NCBI GenBank assembly: GCA_020846005.1
Contig: JADLEQ010000070.1
Coordinates: forward strand, 1 to 64,000
Reading direction: 5' to 3'
Length of the DNA stretch: 64,000 nt
Origin: Polyangiaceae bacterium
GTDB taxonomy: Bacteria > Myxococcota_A > Polyangia > Polyangiales > Polyangiaceae
Shown here: positions 17,424 through 25,792 of the stretch, one piece after another
How the letters are laid out: each line of letters starts with the position of its first letter
Numbering within the stretch: the first letter of the stretch is position 1
Made by a program: the position numbers and the translations under genes
Notes under the pieces: generated by a model
The model's input: only the letters and a program-made list of their open reading frames with translations
Told to the model about the DNA's origin: nothing
Databases searched by the model: none

Positions 17424-19985
17424 ATGAACAGAACGATCTTCACGTCCCTCTCGCTCCTCGGTGGGCTGGCGCTGGCCGGCGCCGCCCTCGCTCAGCCGGC
17501 GCCGCCCGCTCCGGCTCCGCCGCCGCCGGGCACGCCGCCCGCGCCCGCGCCGCCTCCCGCGGCGACGCCGCCGGCAGGCGAGGCGCCTCCGCCCGTGGCG
17601 CCTCCCGCCGCGGGGCCGCCCGCGCCCGCAGCGCCGCCGGCCGCGGCCGCCGGTGGCGGGTTCTCCTACGGCACCGACTTCGGTGGCGACGGCAGCGCGG
17701 AGGGCGACGCCGAGGGCGCGCCCGAGGAGCCGACGGGCGCCGAGGAGAACGAGTGGCGCCGGTATACGCTCGGCACGCACAACTCGCTCAGCGGCTCGAC
17801 CGGCCTGCTGCGCGTCTCGTCCGCCGGATCGGGGGCGCCCGGCACGTTCCGGGTCGCGTTCCTCGCGAGCTACTTCGGCGGCACCGGCTTCCTGTGCGGG
17901 AAGGACTGCCCGAGCCCGGTGGGCGGGGCGCCCGCTGCGGAGGACGACGTGAGCCGCGTGGGCGCCTCGTTCAACGTGTCGGCCACGCTGTTCCCGTTCC
18001 TCGAGGCGTACGTGGGGATGCACTCCCACGCGACCAGCAACGACCAAGGGCGGCCGCAGCTCCTTCAGGTGCTCGGGGACACGGACCTCGGCGTCAAAGG
18101 CTTCATGCCGCACCGTGACGATCGGATCTTCGGCTTCGGTGGGGAGGCGCAGCTCTGGCTCCTCAACGGCACCGGCGGCGTCGGCGTCGACGGCGCGGGG
18201 ACGAGCTTCGCGGTCCGCGCGCTCGGCACCCTCGATCTCCACAACCGCACCGACCCGAACGCGCGGATCCCGCTCCAGCTCCACCTGAACCTCGGCTACT
18301 ACGCCGACAATTCCGGCAAGCTGGTGTCGGACGTGGAGCGCCGGCGGGGCGGGAGGATCACGCGGATCGAGCGCTTCGGGCTCGACGTGAACCGCATCGA
18401 CGCGTTCCAGGTGGGGCTCGGCGCGGAGGCCATCTTCCCCGTCGTGCGCCCGTTCCTCGAGTGGACGATCGACGTGCCGAACAACCGCCAGAGCTACACC
18501 TGCAACGTGAGCCGGGTGTACGCGGGAGACGGCTGCCTCGGCAACGACGGCGGGTTCGCGACCACGCCTTCGCGCCTCACGGTCGGCGCGCGGCTCTTCC
18601 CGGTGTGGGACGGCATCGCCGTCGTCGCGGCGGCCGACATCGGCACCGGGGCCACCAGCGAGTTCATCGAGGAGGTCTCGCCGGAGCTCCCGTGGAACCT
18701 GTGGCTCGGCGTGAGCTGGGCCGCAGACACCCAGAAGCCGAAGCCGGTCATCGAGCGCGTCGAGGTCGAGAAGGCCGCGCCGCCGCCGCCGCCCCCGCTC
18801 CCCCCGGAGCGGTACGTCTCCGGCCAGGTCATCGAGAAGGGGACGACGACCGCGGTTGCGGACGCCGTGATCCGGTACGAGGGGCGCCCCCTCACGGGCA
18901 TGGTGGCGGACGCCGAGGGGCGCTTCACGACCGGCAACCTCGATCCCGGGATCTACACGTTCGCCGTGACCGCGAGTGGGTACCGGGACGGCCAGTGCTC
19001 GGCGACGGTGCCGGACTCCGCGCCAGCGGCCGCCGCGCCTCCCGCGGCCGCGCCGCCGGGATACGTGGCGCCCGGCGCCGCGCCGCCCGGCGCAGCCCCT
19101 CCGGGGTACGTGGCGCCCGGCTACGCCCCTCCCGGCGCCGTGCCGCCCGGCGCCGTGCCGCCCGGCGCCGTGCCGCCCGGCTCCGTGCCGCCCGGCTCCG
19201 TGCCGCCGGGCGCGGCGCCGCCCGGCGCTCCCCCAGCCCCCGGGGCGGCGCCCCCCGGCGCGCCGACCCCCGAGGCCCCCTCGGGCGAGGCCGCGCCCGG
19301 TGGCCAGGGCGGCATGGTCATGATCAACATCACCTGCGAGCTCGAGGCGCTGCCGCGCGTCGGCAACGTGGTCGGAGGCCTGCTCGACGGCGAGACGAAC
19401 GGCCCCGTCCGCGGCGGGAAGGTGAAGATCACGGACAAGCTCAACCGCGAGCTGGAGCTGGACGCCGACGAGTACGGCGCGTTCCGCTTCGAGCGGGTGC
19501 CGCCCGGCCCGGTGAAGATCACCGTGACCGCCCCCGGCTACCTCACGAGCGTGACGGAGATCGACGTGCGCGCCCGCGAGGACGTGCGCGCGTCCATCAC
19601 GCTCAACAAGAAGCCGAAGCAGCCGAACGTCGTCGTCACGGCGAACGAGCTCAAGCTGAAGAAGCCCGTGCACTTCGAGCACGACTCAGCGAAGATCCTG
19701 CCCGACTCGATGGGCCTCGTCGAGGAGATCGCCGACGTGCTCACGCAGAAGGGCACGCTCCGCGTCGAGATCCAGGGTCACACGGACGACACGGGGACGC
19801 CGGGCTACAACACGCGCCTGTCCCAGGAACGGGCCGACGCCGTGCGCGACGCCCTGGTGCGGCTCGGCATCGACCCGACCCGCCTCGAGGCGAAGGGGTA
19901 CGGCAAGGACAAGCCCCTCGTCCCGAACGTGAGCGACGCGAACCGGGCCCGCAATCGCAGGGTCCAGATCGTCATCCTGAAGTAG
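17424..19985 (+). CDS. large OmpA-family outer membrane protein with Pro-rich repeats
   Basis: This 853-residue envelope protein has a signal peptide (NRTIFTSLSLLGGLALAGAA, cleavage near ALAQ) and a Pro/Ala-rich segment to about residue 75. A long region of alternating hydrophobic strands (about 100-430) probably forms a beta barrel. Two carboxypeptidase-regulatory-like beta-sandwich modules follow (near SGQVIEKGTTTAVADAVI and VGGLLDGETNGPVRGGKV). Between them lies a low-complexity array of PPGAVPP/PPGSVPP units (about 530-600). The final 115 residues are an OmpA peptidoglycan-binding domain (FEHDSAKILPD, GHTDDTGTPGYNTRLSQERA, RNRRVQIVIL). It probably anchors the outer membrane to the wall. 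The start is ATG at 17424, and a TGCTAGAA -10-like element lies near 17376. The 3' end overlaps the convergent flippase gene by 14 nt. Confidence 0.85.
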   Translation: MNRTIFTSLSLLGGLALAGAALAQPAPPAPAPPPPGTPPAPAPPPAATPPAGEAPPPVAPPAAGPPAPAAPPAAAAGGGFSYGTDFGGDGSAEGDAEGAPEEPTGAEENEWRRYTLGTHNSLSGSTGLLRVSSAGSGAPGTFRVAFLASYFGGTGFLCGKDCPSPVGGAPAAEDDVSRVGASFNVSATLFPFLEAYVGMHSHATSNDQGRPQLLQVLGDTDLGVKGFMPHRDDRIFGFGGEAQLWLLNGTGGVGVDGAGTSFAVRALGTLDLHNRTDPNARIPLQLHLNLGYYADNSGKLVSDVERRRGGRITRIERFGLDVNRIDAFQVGLGAEAIFPVVRPFLEWTIDVPNNRQSYTCNVSRVYAGDGCLGNDGGFATTPSRLTVGARLFPVWDGIAVVAAADIGTGATSEFIEEVSPELPWNLWLGVSWAADTQKPKPVIERVEVEKAAPPPPPPLPPERYVSGQVIEKGTTTAVADAVIRYEGRPLTGMVADAEGRFTTGNLDPGIYTFAVTASGYRDGQCSATVPDSAPAAAAPPAAAPPGYVAPGAAPPGAAPPGYVAPGYAPPGAVPPGAVPPGAVPPGSVPPGSVPPGAAPPGAPPAPGAAPPGAPTPEAPSGEAAPGGQGGMVMINITCELEALPRVGNVVGGLLDGETNGPVRGGKVKITDKLNRELELDADEYGAFRFERVPPGPVKITVTAPGYLTSVTEIDVRAREDVRASITLNKKPKQPNVVVTANELKLKKPVHFEHDSAKILPDSMGLVEEIADVLTQKGTLRVEIQGHTDDTGTPGYNTRLSQERADAVRDALVRLGIDPTRLEAKGYGKDKPLVPNVSDANRARNRRVQIVILK

Positions 19986-21603
19986 GCGCGCCGGCGCGCC
20001 GGCGCACGAGCGCGGTGAGCGCGGCGAGATCGCCGCGGCCGAGCTCCCGCGTCACCACCAGGATCGCCAGGAACAGGCCGCCGAGCGCCGCCGCGGAGGC
20101 CAGCGTCGCGACCGCGCCGCGCGGATCGAGCGCGCGCCCGGCGGCGACGCACGCCGCGATCCCGGCGACGACGCGGATCGCCGTCTTCGGGGCGACGACG
20201 GCGCCGGCCGCTCGCTGGACGAGGACGGCCGCGAGCGTCGTCGCCGCGAGCAGCCCCGCGCTCGTCGCCAGCGCCATGCGGACGAGGAGCTCCGTCCCGA
20301 GCTCGGTCCCGCGGACGCGGGCGAACCCGAGCGCCGCGACCAGCGCCACGGCGGCGGCCGTCGCCGCGACGCTCTGGCGCTCGCGCCCGAGCGCGTTCAG
20401 CACGCTCGTCAGGATCCCGAACACCGCGAACGCGCCGAACCCGAGCGTGAGGATGCGCATCGCGGGCGCCCCGAGCTCGATCGCCTCCGGCACGCGCGGG
20501 AACACCAGCCGCAGCAGCGCCGGCGCGAGCCCCGAGGTGACCGACACCATCAAGCCGGCGACGAGCAGGGCGACGCGCACGCCGCCGCGCACCAGGCGCG
20601 CGACCTGCTCCCGATCGCCGTTCGCGGCCGCCGCGGCCAGCATCGGGAACAGCACGAAGGTCACCGAGATGAGGAGCTGATAAGGCAAGAACGAGAAGAG
20701 CTGCGTCATCCGGTAAGCGCCGACGAACGGGTCGGCGGCCGCAGGGAGAAGGCCGGCGTGCCGCGCGGCCTCGGCGCCGAACGCGCGCAGCAGGTTCACG
20801 TCCGCCTGGAGCAGGAGGTTCAGCAGCACCTGGCCGGCCAGCAGCGGTGCGGCGAAGGCGAGGTGGGCGCCGGCCGTCGCGCCGCCGCTCCCGGCGCGGC
20901 CGAGCCCCGCGAGGCGCGCCGCGGCGAGGAGCGGGACCACGGTGACGACCGCGAAGCCCAGGATGGCGCCCTCCATCGGCGTGAGCGCGGCCGGCGCGAG
21001 GCCGCCGGGCTCGGCCGTGGCCCGGACGACCCACCACGCGCCCGCCACCAGCCCGACCGTGCGGAGCGTGCCGGCGACGGCGTCGAGGCCGGCCTGCGCG
21101 AGCCAGCGGCGCTCGCCGTTCAGCACGCCGACGAGCGGCGCGTACAGGCCGTAGACGAACATCACCGCCGCGAGCAGCCTCACGCCGCGCACGACGTGCG
21201 GGGCGCCGAGGACGCTCCCGACGAGCCACGGCGCGATCGCCCAGAACCCTGCCGCGAGCGCGAGCGCGAAGGCGGCGTGCACGCCGAGCAGCCGCCGCAC
21301 GACCGCCTCGCGGGTCGCGGCGGGCGAGGTCGCGACCGCGCGGCTCACGCCCTGGATCGAGGTCGTGACCACTGGGTTGTACGTGATGCTCGCGACGCTC
21401 GACGCGGTGGTGTACGCGCCGTACCCCGCCGCGCCGAGCAGCGGCGGCAAGAGGAGCTGCTGCACGAGACCGAGGACGATGAAGTACGCCTTCGCCGCCG
21501 TGATCGCGAGACCGCCGCGGCCGGCCGCGCGCGCGGGCTCGTCCTCGGCCTGGAGCCCCGCATCGGGAGCGCCGGTCTCGGGCGCGGGGGGGCTCAGTCG
21601 CAC
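19972..21603 (-). CDS. polysaccharide/lipid flippase-type membrane protein (MATE/MOP family)
   Basis: This 543-residue protein has about 14 hydrophobic segments and the layout of the oligosaccharide flippases of the MOP superfamily (Wzx/MurJ-like). The N-terminal helix reads ITAAKAYFIVLGLVQQLLLP, followed by LLGAAGYGAYTTASSVASI, the usual first-repeat LG..yG.y pattern. It probably moves a lipid-linked glycan across the inner membrane. No glycosyltransferases are next to it. The GTG at 21603 overlaps the preceding lipoprotein gene by 10 nt, so the two should be co-translated. Its stop lies inside the convergent OmpA gene. The substrate cannot be deduced. Confidence 0.75.
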   Translation of the reverse strand: MRLSPPAPETGAPDAGLQAEDEPARAAGRGGLAITAAKAYFIVLGLVQQLLLPPLLGAAGYGAYTTASSVASITYNPVVTTSIQGVSRAVATSPAATREAVVRRLLGVHAAFALALAAGFWAIAPWLVGSVLGAPHVVRGVRLLAAVMFVYGLYAPLVGVLNGERRWLAQAGLDAVAGTLRTVGLVAGAWWVVRATAEPGGLAPAALTPMEGAILGFAVVTVVPLLAAARLAGLGRAGSGGATAGAHLAFAAPLLAGQVLLNLLLQADVNLLRAFGAEAARHAGLLPAAADPFVGAYRMTQLFSFLPYQLLISVTFVLFPMLAAAAANGDREQVARLVRGGVRVALLVAGLMVSVTSGLAPALLRLVFPRVPEAIELGAPAMRILTLGFGAFAVFGILTSVLNALGRERQSVAATAAAVALVAALGFARVRGTELGTELLVRMALATSAGLLAATTLAAVLVQRAAGAVVAPKTAIRVVAGIAACVAAGRALDPRGAVATLASAAALGGLFLAILVVTRELGRGDLAALTALVRRRAGAPTSG

Positions 21604-23540
21604 AGGTTGGATCCGAAGAGGCGTCGCATCATCCGATCCCCCTCGGACCACACCACGGCGTACTGGGACTCGCCGGTCGTGAGCGTCGGCGCCGCCACCT
21701 GGCGAGAGTCGACCGTCGCGCCGATGTAGGGCGCCGTGCCGACGACGACCGCGTCGGCGACCGCGCACGTGGCGTCCACGCGGTGGAGCACGAGATCGTA
21801 GTCGGTCGCCGCCGGGAGCTCGTCGTAGACGAGCGTCGCGAAGTGCTGCGGGGTCGCGGTCGCCGCGGCGGCGACGAACGGCCGCGAGGCGCCGCTGGTC
21901 GCCAGGTCGATCGGGCCGCAGAGCCGCGCGCCGTCGGGCGCGTGCGCCGAGAAGCGCCACACCGACGGGGGGCCTACGAGCGCCCACACGTTGCCGATCG
22001 CGGTGTCCGTGGCGGCGATCGCGCCGAGCCCGTGGTCGACCGTCGCCGTCGGGTCGAGGTCCGTCTCGGCGATCTCGCTCGCGAGGGAGGCCCCCACGCC
22101 GAGGAACCCAGCCCGGTCCGGCGTGCCCGGGGTGGCGAGGTGCGCGTACACGTGAGCCCCAGCGCCCGCCCAGCCGAACGCCGCGGACGTGGAGATGGCC
22201 TGCGTGGCGGTCGTGACGGCCCCGGTCGCGGGATCGAGCGTGAGCGCCGAGGTGCCTACGCTCGAGACCCAGCCGACCGCCAGCACGGGGCCGGGGAGCG
22301 CGTAGAGGCCGGCGTACTGGCCCGACGTGGCGCTGAGGGCCTGCTCGGGGCCGAGCGGCTGCCCCGTCATCGCGTCGAGCTGCCGGAGCACCACGCCGCT
22401 CGGCGCCGTCAGCCTCGACCACACGACGGCGAAGCGCGAGCCGAACGCGGCGATGCGCGCGAGCCCGCGCGAGGCCACGCCGTCGCTCAGCCGGATCGGG
22501 GCGTCCACCAGCGCGCCGCTCGAGTTCATGGCGGCGAAGTACACCTGGTAGTTGGAGTCGCCTGCGCGGCCGTCCGTCCACACGACGCCGTAGCGCCGCG
22601 CCGCGCTCGACCACGCGATGTGGGGGTACCAGGCCGCGTGCGGCGAGGTGAACAGGATGTCCACGGTCCCGCCCAGCGTGAAACCATCGGCGAGGTCCCG
22701 CAGCCCGTCGCAGTCGTTGTCGACGCCGTCGCAGCTCTCGGGCGCGCCGGGGTACGCGGAGGCGAGGGTGTCGTCGCAGTCGTCGCCCGGCGCCGCGGCG
22801 CACGCAGCGTCCCCGTGGAGATCGGCGTCGGTGTCCGCCGCCGTGACCGTGCACTCGTGCCCCGTCGCGCCCTCGACGCACGCCCCGACGCAGTGCGCGG
22901 GGTCCGCGGGGGTGCAGTCGGGCGCGGTGCCCGCCACACACCCGACCGGGGTACAGGACTCGACGCCCGTGCAGGCCAGCGCGTCGTCGCACGGCTCGCG
23001 CGCCTCGCCGCACGCGCCGTCGCCCTGGCAGAGCAGGCGGACCAGCGTCGTGCCGTCGCAGCTCGGCGTGGCGCAGGTCGTCTCGGCGCCCGGGTAGGCG
23101 CAGGCGCCTGCGCCGTCGCAGAGCCCGGAGCAGGCGGCGACGGCGCCCGCGCAGTCGCCGCCGGGATCCGTGCCGGCGGCCGCCGGGGCGCACGAGCCGG
23201 CCGCGAGGCCCGGCGCGCTGCACGACTCGCAGGCGCCGTCGCACGCGGTGTCGCAGCACACGCCGTCGACGCAGTGGCCGCTCGAGCACGCCGTCGCGGC
23301 GCTGCACGCGGCGCCGTCGGGCAGCGGCCCCGCGTCGGTGCCCGCGGCGCCGCTCACGCCGGCCGTGCCGCCCGTGCCCGCCGCGCCCCCCGTGCCGGCG
23401 GCGCCGCTCGCGCACGTGCGGCGCTCCTCGCACGTCGCCTCACCGCAGCCGGCGAGCCCAGCCGCCGCGCCGACCACCGCCGCGAGCCGCGCGGCGCGCC
23501 GAGCGCGAGCCGCGGCGCGGCGAGCGCACGCGCGCCTCAC
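21594..23540 (-). CDS. Cys-rich lipoprotein with MopE-type metal-binding motif
   Basis: This 648-residue secreted protein starts with a basic signal sequence and lipobox (AAVVGAAAGLAGC, Cys near 32). A Gly/Ala/Thr linker follows, then a disulfide-rich segment of about 200 residues with many CxxxxC pairs (SSGHCVDGVCCDTACDGACE). It contains a MopE-like unit near DTDADLHGD, GDDCDDTLASAYPGAPESCD and GVDNDCDG, a motif that binds copper or calcium in relatives. The C-terminal 380 residues look like a beta-propeller of repeated units (YGVVWTDGRAGDSNYQVYFA, FAVVWSRL, YAVVWSEGDRMM). It is likely outer-membrane anchored and surface exposed. The GTG overlaps the stop of the upstream Gly-rich lipoprotein gene (GTGA), and the 3' end overlaps the flippase gene. 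Function unknown. Confidence 0.8.
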   Translation of the reverse strand: MRRACARRAAARARRAARLAAVVGAAAGLAGCGEATCEERRTCASGAAGTGGAAGTGGTAGVSGAAGTDAGPLPDGAACSAATACSSGHCVDGVCCDTACDGACESCSAPGLAAGSCAPAAAGTDPGGDCAGAVAACSGLCDGAGACAYPGAETTCATPSCDGTTLVRLLCQGDGACGEAREPCDDALACTGVESCTPVGCVAGTAPDCTPADPAHCVGACVEGATGHECTVTAADTDADLHGDAACAAAPGDDCDDTLASAYPGAPESCDGVDNDCDGLRDLADGFTLGGTVDILFTSPHAAWYPHIAWSSAARRYGVVWTDGRAGDSNYQVYFAAMNSSGALVDAPIRLSDGVASRGLARIAAFGSRFAVVWSRLTAPSGVVLRQLDAMTGQPLGPEQALSATSGQYAGLYALPGPVLAVGWVSSVGTSALTLDPATGAVTTATQAISTSAAFGWAGAGAHVYAHLATPGTPDRAGFLGVGASLASEIAETDLDPTATVDHGLGAIAATDTAIGNVWALVGPPSVWRFSAHAPDGARLCGPIDLATSGASRPFVAAAATATPQHFATLVYDELPAATDYDLVLHRVDATCAVADAVVVGTAPYIGATVDSRQVAAPTLTTGESQYAVVWSEGDRMMRRLFGSNLCD

Positions 23541-25384
23541 AGGGCGCCCTCCTCGGCCACGACCCCCGCCGCGCCCGCGCCGGGCCCGGTGGACGCGCCC
23601 GCGCCGTCCGTGCCCCCCGCCGCGCCGAGCGCCGGGAGCGAGAACGTGACGTTCGTGCGCGTGGGCGAGGTGCCCGCGAGCACGGCGATCCCGAGCGCCG
23701 GGCCGCCCTGGCCGCCCCCGCCGGGGCCGCCCGTGCCCCCGTCCCCACCATCCCCGCCCCGGCAGGCGTTCTTCGAGCCGTTCACGGCGCCGCCGCCGTT
23801 CGCGCCCTGCCCGCCGGTCCCGCCGAGCTGGCCCGGCGCGCCGGCGCCGCCCGCGCCGCCCCCCGCCACCACGAGCTCGACCTCGTCGAGCGTGACGGTC
23901 GAGTTGCGGACCACCAGCGCGAGGCTCGGGCCGCCGCTCTGCCCGCCGCCGCCCCCGAGCCCCCCGCAGCCGCCGCCGCCCCCGCTGCCGCCGCTCGCGC
24001 CCGTGAGCGACGAGCTGCCCGGGCAGGAGAGGGGAGCCTTCGCGCCGCCGCCGCCGCCGCCGCCCTGACCCACCTCCCCGGCGTGGCCGCCGCTCGCGAC
24101 CGACGCGCCCCAGACGAGCCCGGTGAATGACCCGGGCCCGACCGCCGCCAGCCCCGCCCCGCCGGCCGCGCCCGCCGCGCCGAGCTCGCCGCCGCCGCCG
24201 ACGCCGCCGACGGAGCAAGTCCACGTGTTGCCGACCTGACCGTACCCCGGTGCCCCCTGCGTGCCCGCTGGCGCGCCGGGATCTCCGTTGCCGCCGCTGC
24301 TCGCGCCGACTCCGCCGTCTCCGCCCCGGCCGCCGGCGGACGACTCCGCGGCGCCGCACGCGCTCGTCGCGGCGGCGCCGCCGGGCACGGTCGCGGTGCA
24401 CGCCTGGGTCCCCGGGTTCCCTGGAGCGCCCGTGGCCGCCGGCGTCGCCGGGGCTGCCGCGCCCGCCGCGCCGGGCGCCCCGAGGCCGGCCTCGAGCTTG
24501 ACCCGGTGGAACGTGACCGCGGCGCCCGAGGTCGCCGACGCGGCCAGGCTCGCCGCACCCGGCGACGCGGACGGCGCGTCGAGCGCCCGGACGTGGAGAT
24601 CCTCGACGAGCACGTCGGTCGCGCCGTCGACCCGCAGCGCGGGGCCCTCGCTCGAGCGCAGCACCGCCTTCACGCCGTTCGGGCTCCAGTCGTCGCAGGA
24701 GAACCCGCCGTGGAGGCGCAGGCCCGACGCGTCCGCCTCCAGCCTGAGCGCCGCCGTGAACGCGCCGGAGGTCGAGCAGGCGTAGACGCGCTTGCCCGCC
24801 GCGATCGCGGCCGTCGCGGCGGCGCCGAGCGTCTCGAACGGCGCGGCGCGCGAGCCGTCGCCGGTCACGTCGCTGCCCGCCGGAGAGGCGAACACCCCGT
24901 ACGCCTCGCCGACGAGGCAGCTCTCGACCGACGGCGAGCCGGCCTCGGCGCAGCCCGCGTCGCCGTCGCCGCCGCCGGCGCCCCCGCCGCCGTCCGCCCC
25001 GCCCGCGCCCCCGGCGCCCGCGCCGCCGTCCGTCCCCGCGGCGCCGCCGCCGCCGGAGCCCGCGCCGCCGCCGGAGCCCGCGCCGCCCGCGCCGCTCGCG
25101 CCGCCGCCGGCACCCCCGGCGCCCCCTCCGGCTGCGCCGCTCGTGGCGGCGCCGCCGCCGGTGCCGCTCACCCCGCCGCCGCCGGTGCCGCTCACCCCGC
25201 CGCCGCTGCCGCGCGCGCCGCCGCTGCCGCTCGCGCCGCCGCTGCCGCTCGCGCCGCTCGCGCCCCCGGCCCCCGCCTCGGCCCCCGCGTCCCGCCCCGC
25301 CTTGAACGCGCCGTCGTCCGAGCCGCAGGCGACGACCCCCGCCACCAAGACGAACGCTGCCTGCCGGGTGAGTTGCTCCTTCAT
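23537..25384 (-). CDS. Gly-rich lipoprotein with DUF1565/PGRS-like architecture
   Basis: This 615-residue protein has a signal sequence and lipobox (MKEQLTRQAAFVLVAGVVAC, Cys20). A Gly/Ala/Ser-rich linker runs to about residue 140 with repeated GSGGASGSGG and VSGTGGGG units. Next comes a module (VFASPAGSDVTGDGSRAAPFETLGAA) that resembles the opening of right-handed parallel beta-helix proteins (ASPxGSDxxDGSxxxPFxT). Strand-like segments alternate with long Gly-rich loops to the end, reminiscent of PE-PGRS sequences. I expect a surface protein. It is the first gene of an apparent three-gene operon with the Cys-rich lipoprotein and the flippase. The start is ATG at 25384; the minus-strand upstream has AGGACCT-like purines only. 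Function unknown. Confidence 0.75.
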   Translation of the reverse strand: MKEQLTRQAAFVLVAGVVACGSDDGAFKAGRDAGAEAGAGGASGASGSGGASGSGGARGSGGGVSGTGGGGVSGTGGGAATSGAAGGGAGGAGGGASGAGGAGSGGGAGSGGGGAAGTDGGAGAGGAGGADGGGGAGGGDGDAGCAEAGSPSVESCLVGEAYGVFASPAGSDVTGDGSRAAPFETLGAAATAAIAAGKRVYACSTSGAFTAALRLEADASGLRLHGGFSCDDWSPNGVKAVLRSSEGPALRVDGATDVLVEDLHVRALDAPSASPGAASLAASATSGAAVTFHRVKLEAGLGAPGAAGAAAPATPAATGAPGNPGTQACTATVPGGAAATSACGAAESSAGGRGGDGGVGASSGGNGDPGAPAGTQGAPGYGQVGNTWTCSVGGVGGGGELGAAGAAGGAGLAAVGPGSFTGLVWGASVASGGHAGEVGQGGGGGGGAKAPLSCPGSSSLTGASGGSGGGGGCGGLGGGGGQSGGPSLALVVRNSTVTLDEVELVVAGGGAGGAGAPGQLGGTGGQGANGGGAVNGSKNACRGGDGGDGGTGGPGGGGQGGPALGIAVLAGTSPTRTNVTFSLPALGAAGGTDGAGASTGPGAGAAGVVAEEGAL

Positions 25385-25792
25385 CGCTGCCAGGTCCTCC
25401 AGGGCGCTCCCCGCGCCCCCGCCAGCCTAGACGACCCGCCCCCGATTCCAACCCCTAGCCCCCCGAGCCCGAGCCCGTGCGCCCGCCCCTCGCCCTCCGC
25501 CCTCCGCCCTCCCTCTCGCCCCCGCCCTCCCTCACGCCCTCCGCCCTCCCTCACGCCCTCCGCCCTCCCTCACGCCCTCCGCCCTCCCTCTCGCCCGCGC
25601 CCACGCCCTCCCTCTCGCCCTCCGCCCTCCCTCTCGCCCGCGCCCCCGCCCCCGCCCTCCCTCTCGCCCTCCGCCCTCGCTCTCCCCCTCGCTCTCCCCC
25701 TCGCCCTCGCTCTCCCTCTCGCCCTCGCTCTCCCTCTCGCCCTCCACCCCCCGCTCATTGCCTCCCGCCGCCTCCCGCGCTTCGCTCCCCCC
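25385..25792. other. intergenic region dominated by a low-complexity C-rich array
   Basis: This 408-bp gap separates the divergent Gly-rich lipoprotein and acyl-CoA dehydrogenase genes. It should hold both promoters, but most of it (25483-25752) is the pyrimidine-rich repeat described separately. No clear -35/-10 pair was found. The last 40 bases before the ATG at 25793 are also C-rich and carry no Shine-Dalgarno sequence. Confidence 0.6.
25483..25752 (+). repeat. pyrimidine-rich tandem array with CCCTCCCTCACG core
   Basis: The plus strand is almost entirely C and T, built from CCCTCCG, CCCTCCCTCACG and CTCTCGCCCTCG variants. CCCTCCCTCACGCCCTCCG (19 bp) repeats three times near 25525-25580. 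The minus strand is G-rich with closely spaced GGG runs and could form G-quadruplexes. The same 12-bp core occurs on the opposite strand at 30907-31215. Confidence 0.85.

Noticed and set aside
25483-25752. Extension of the acyl-CoA dehydrogenase frame into the C-rich repeat
   Set aside because: The frame is open only because CT repeats lack stops. The family N-terminus fits the ATG at 25793.
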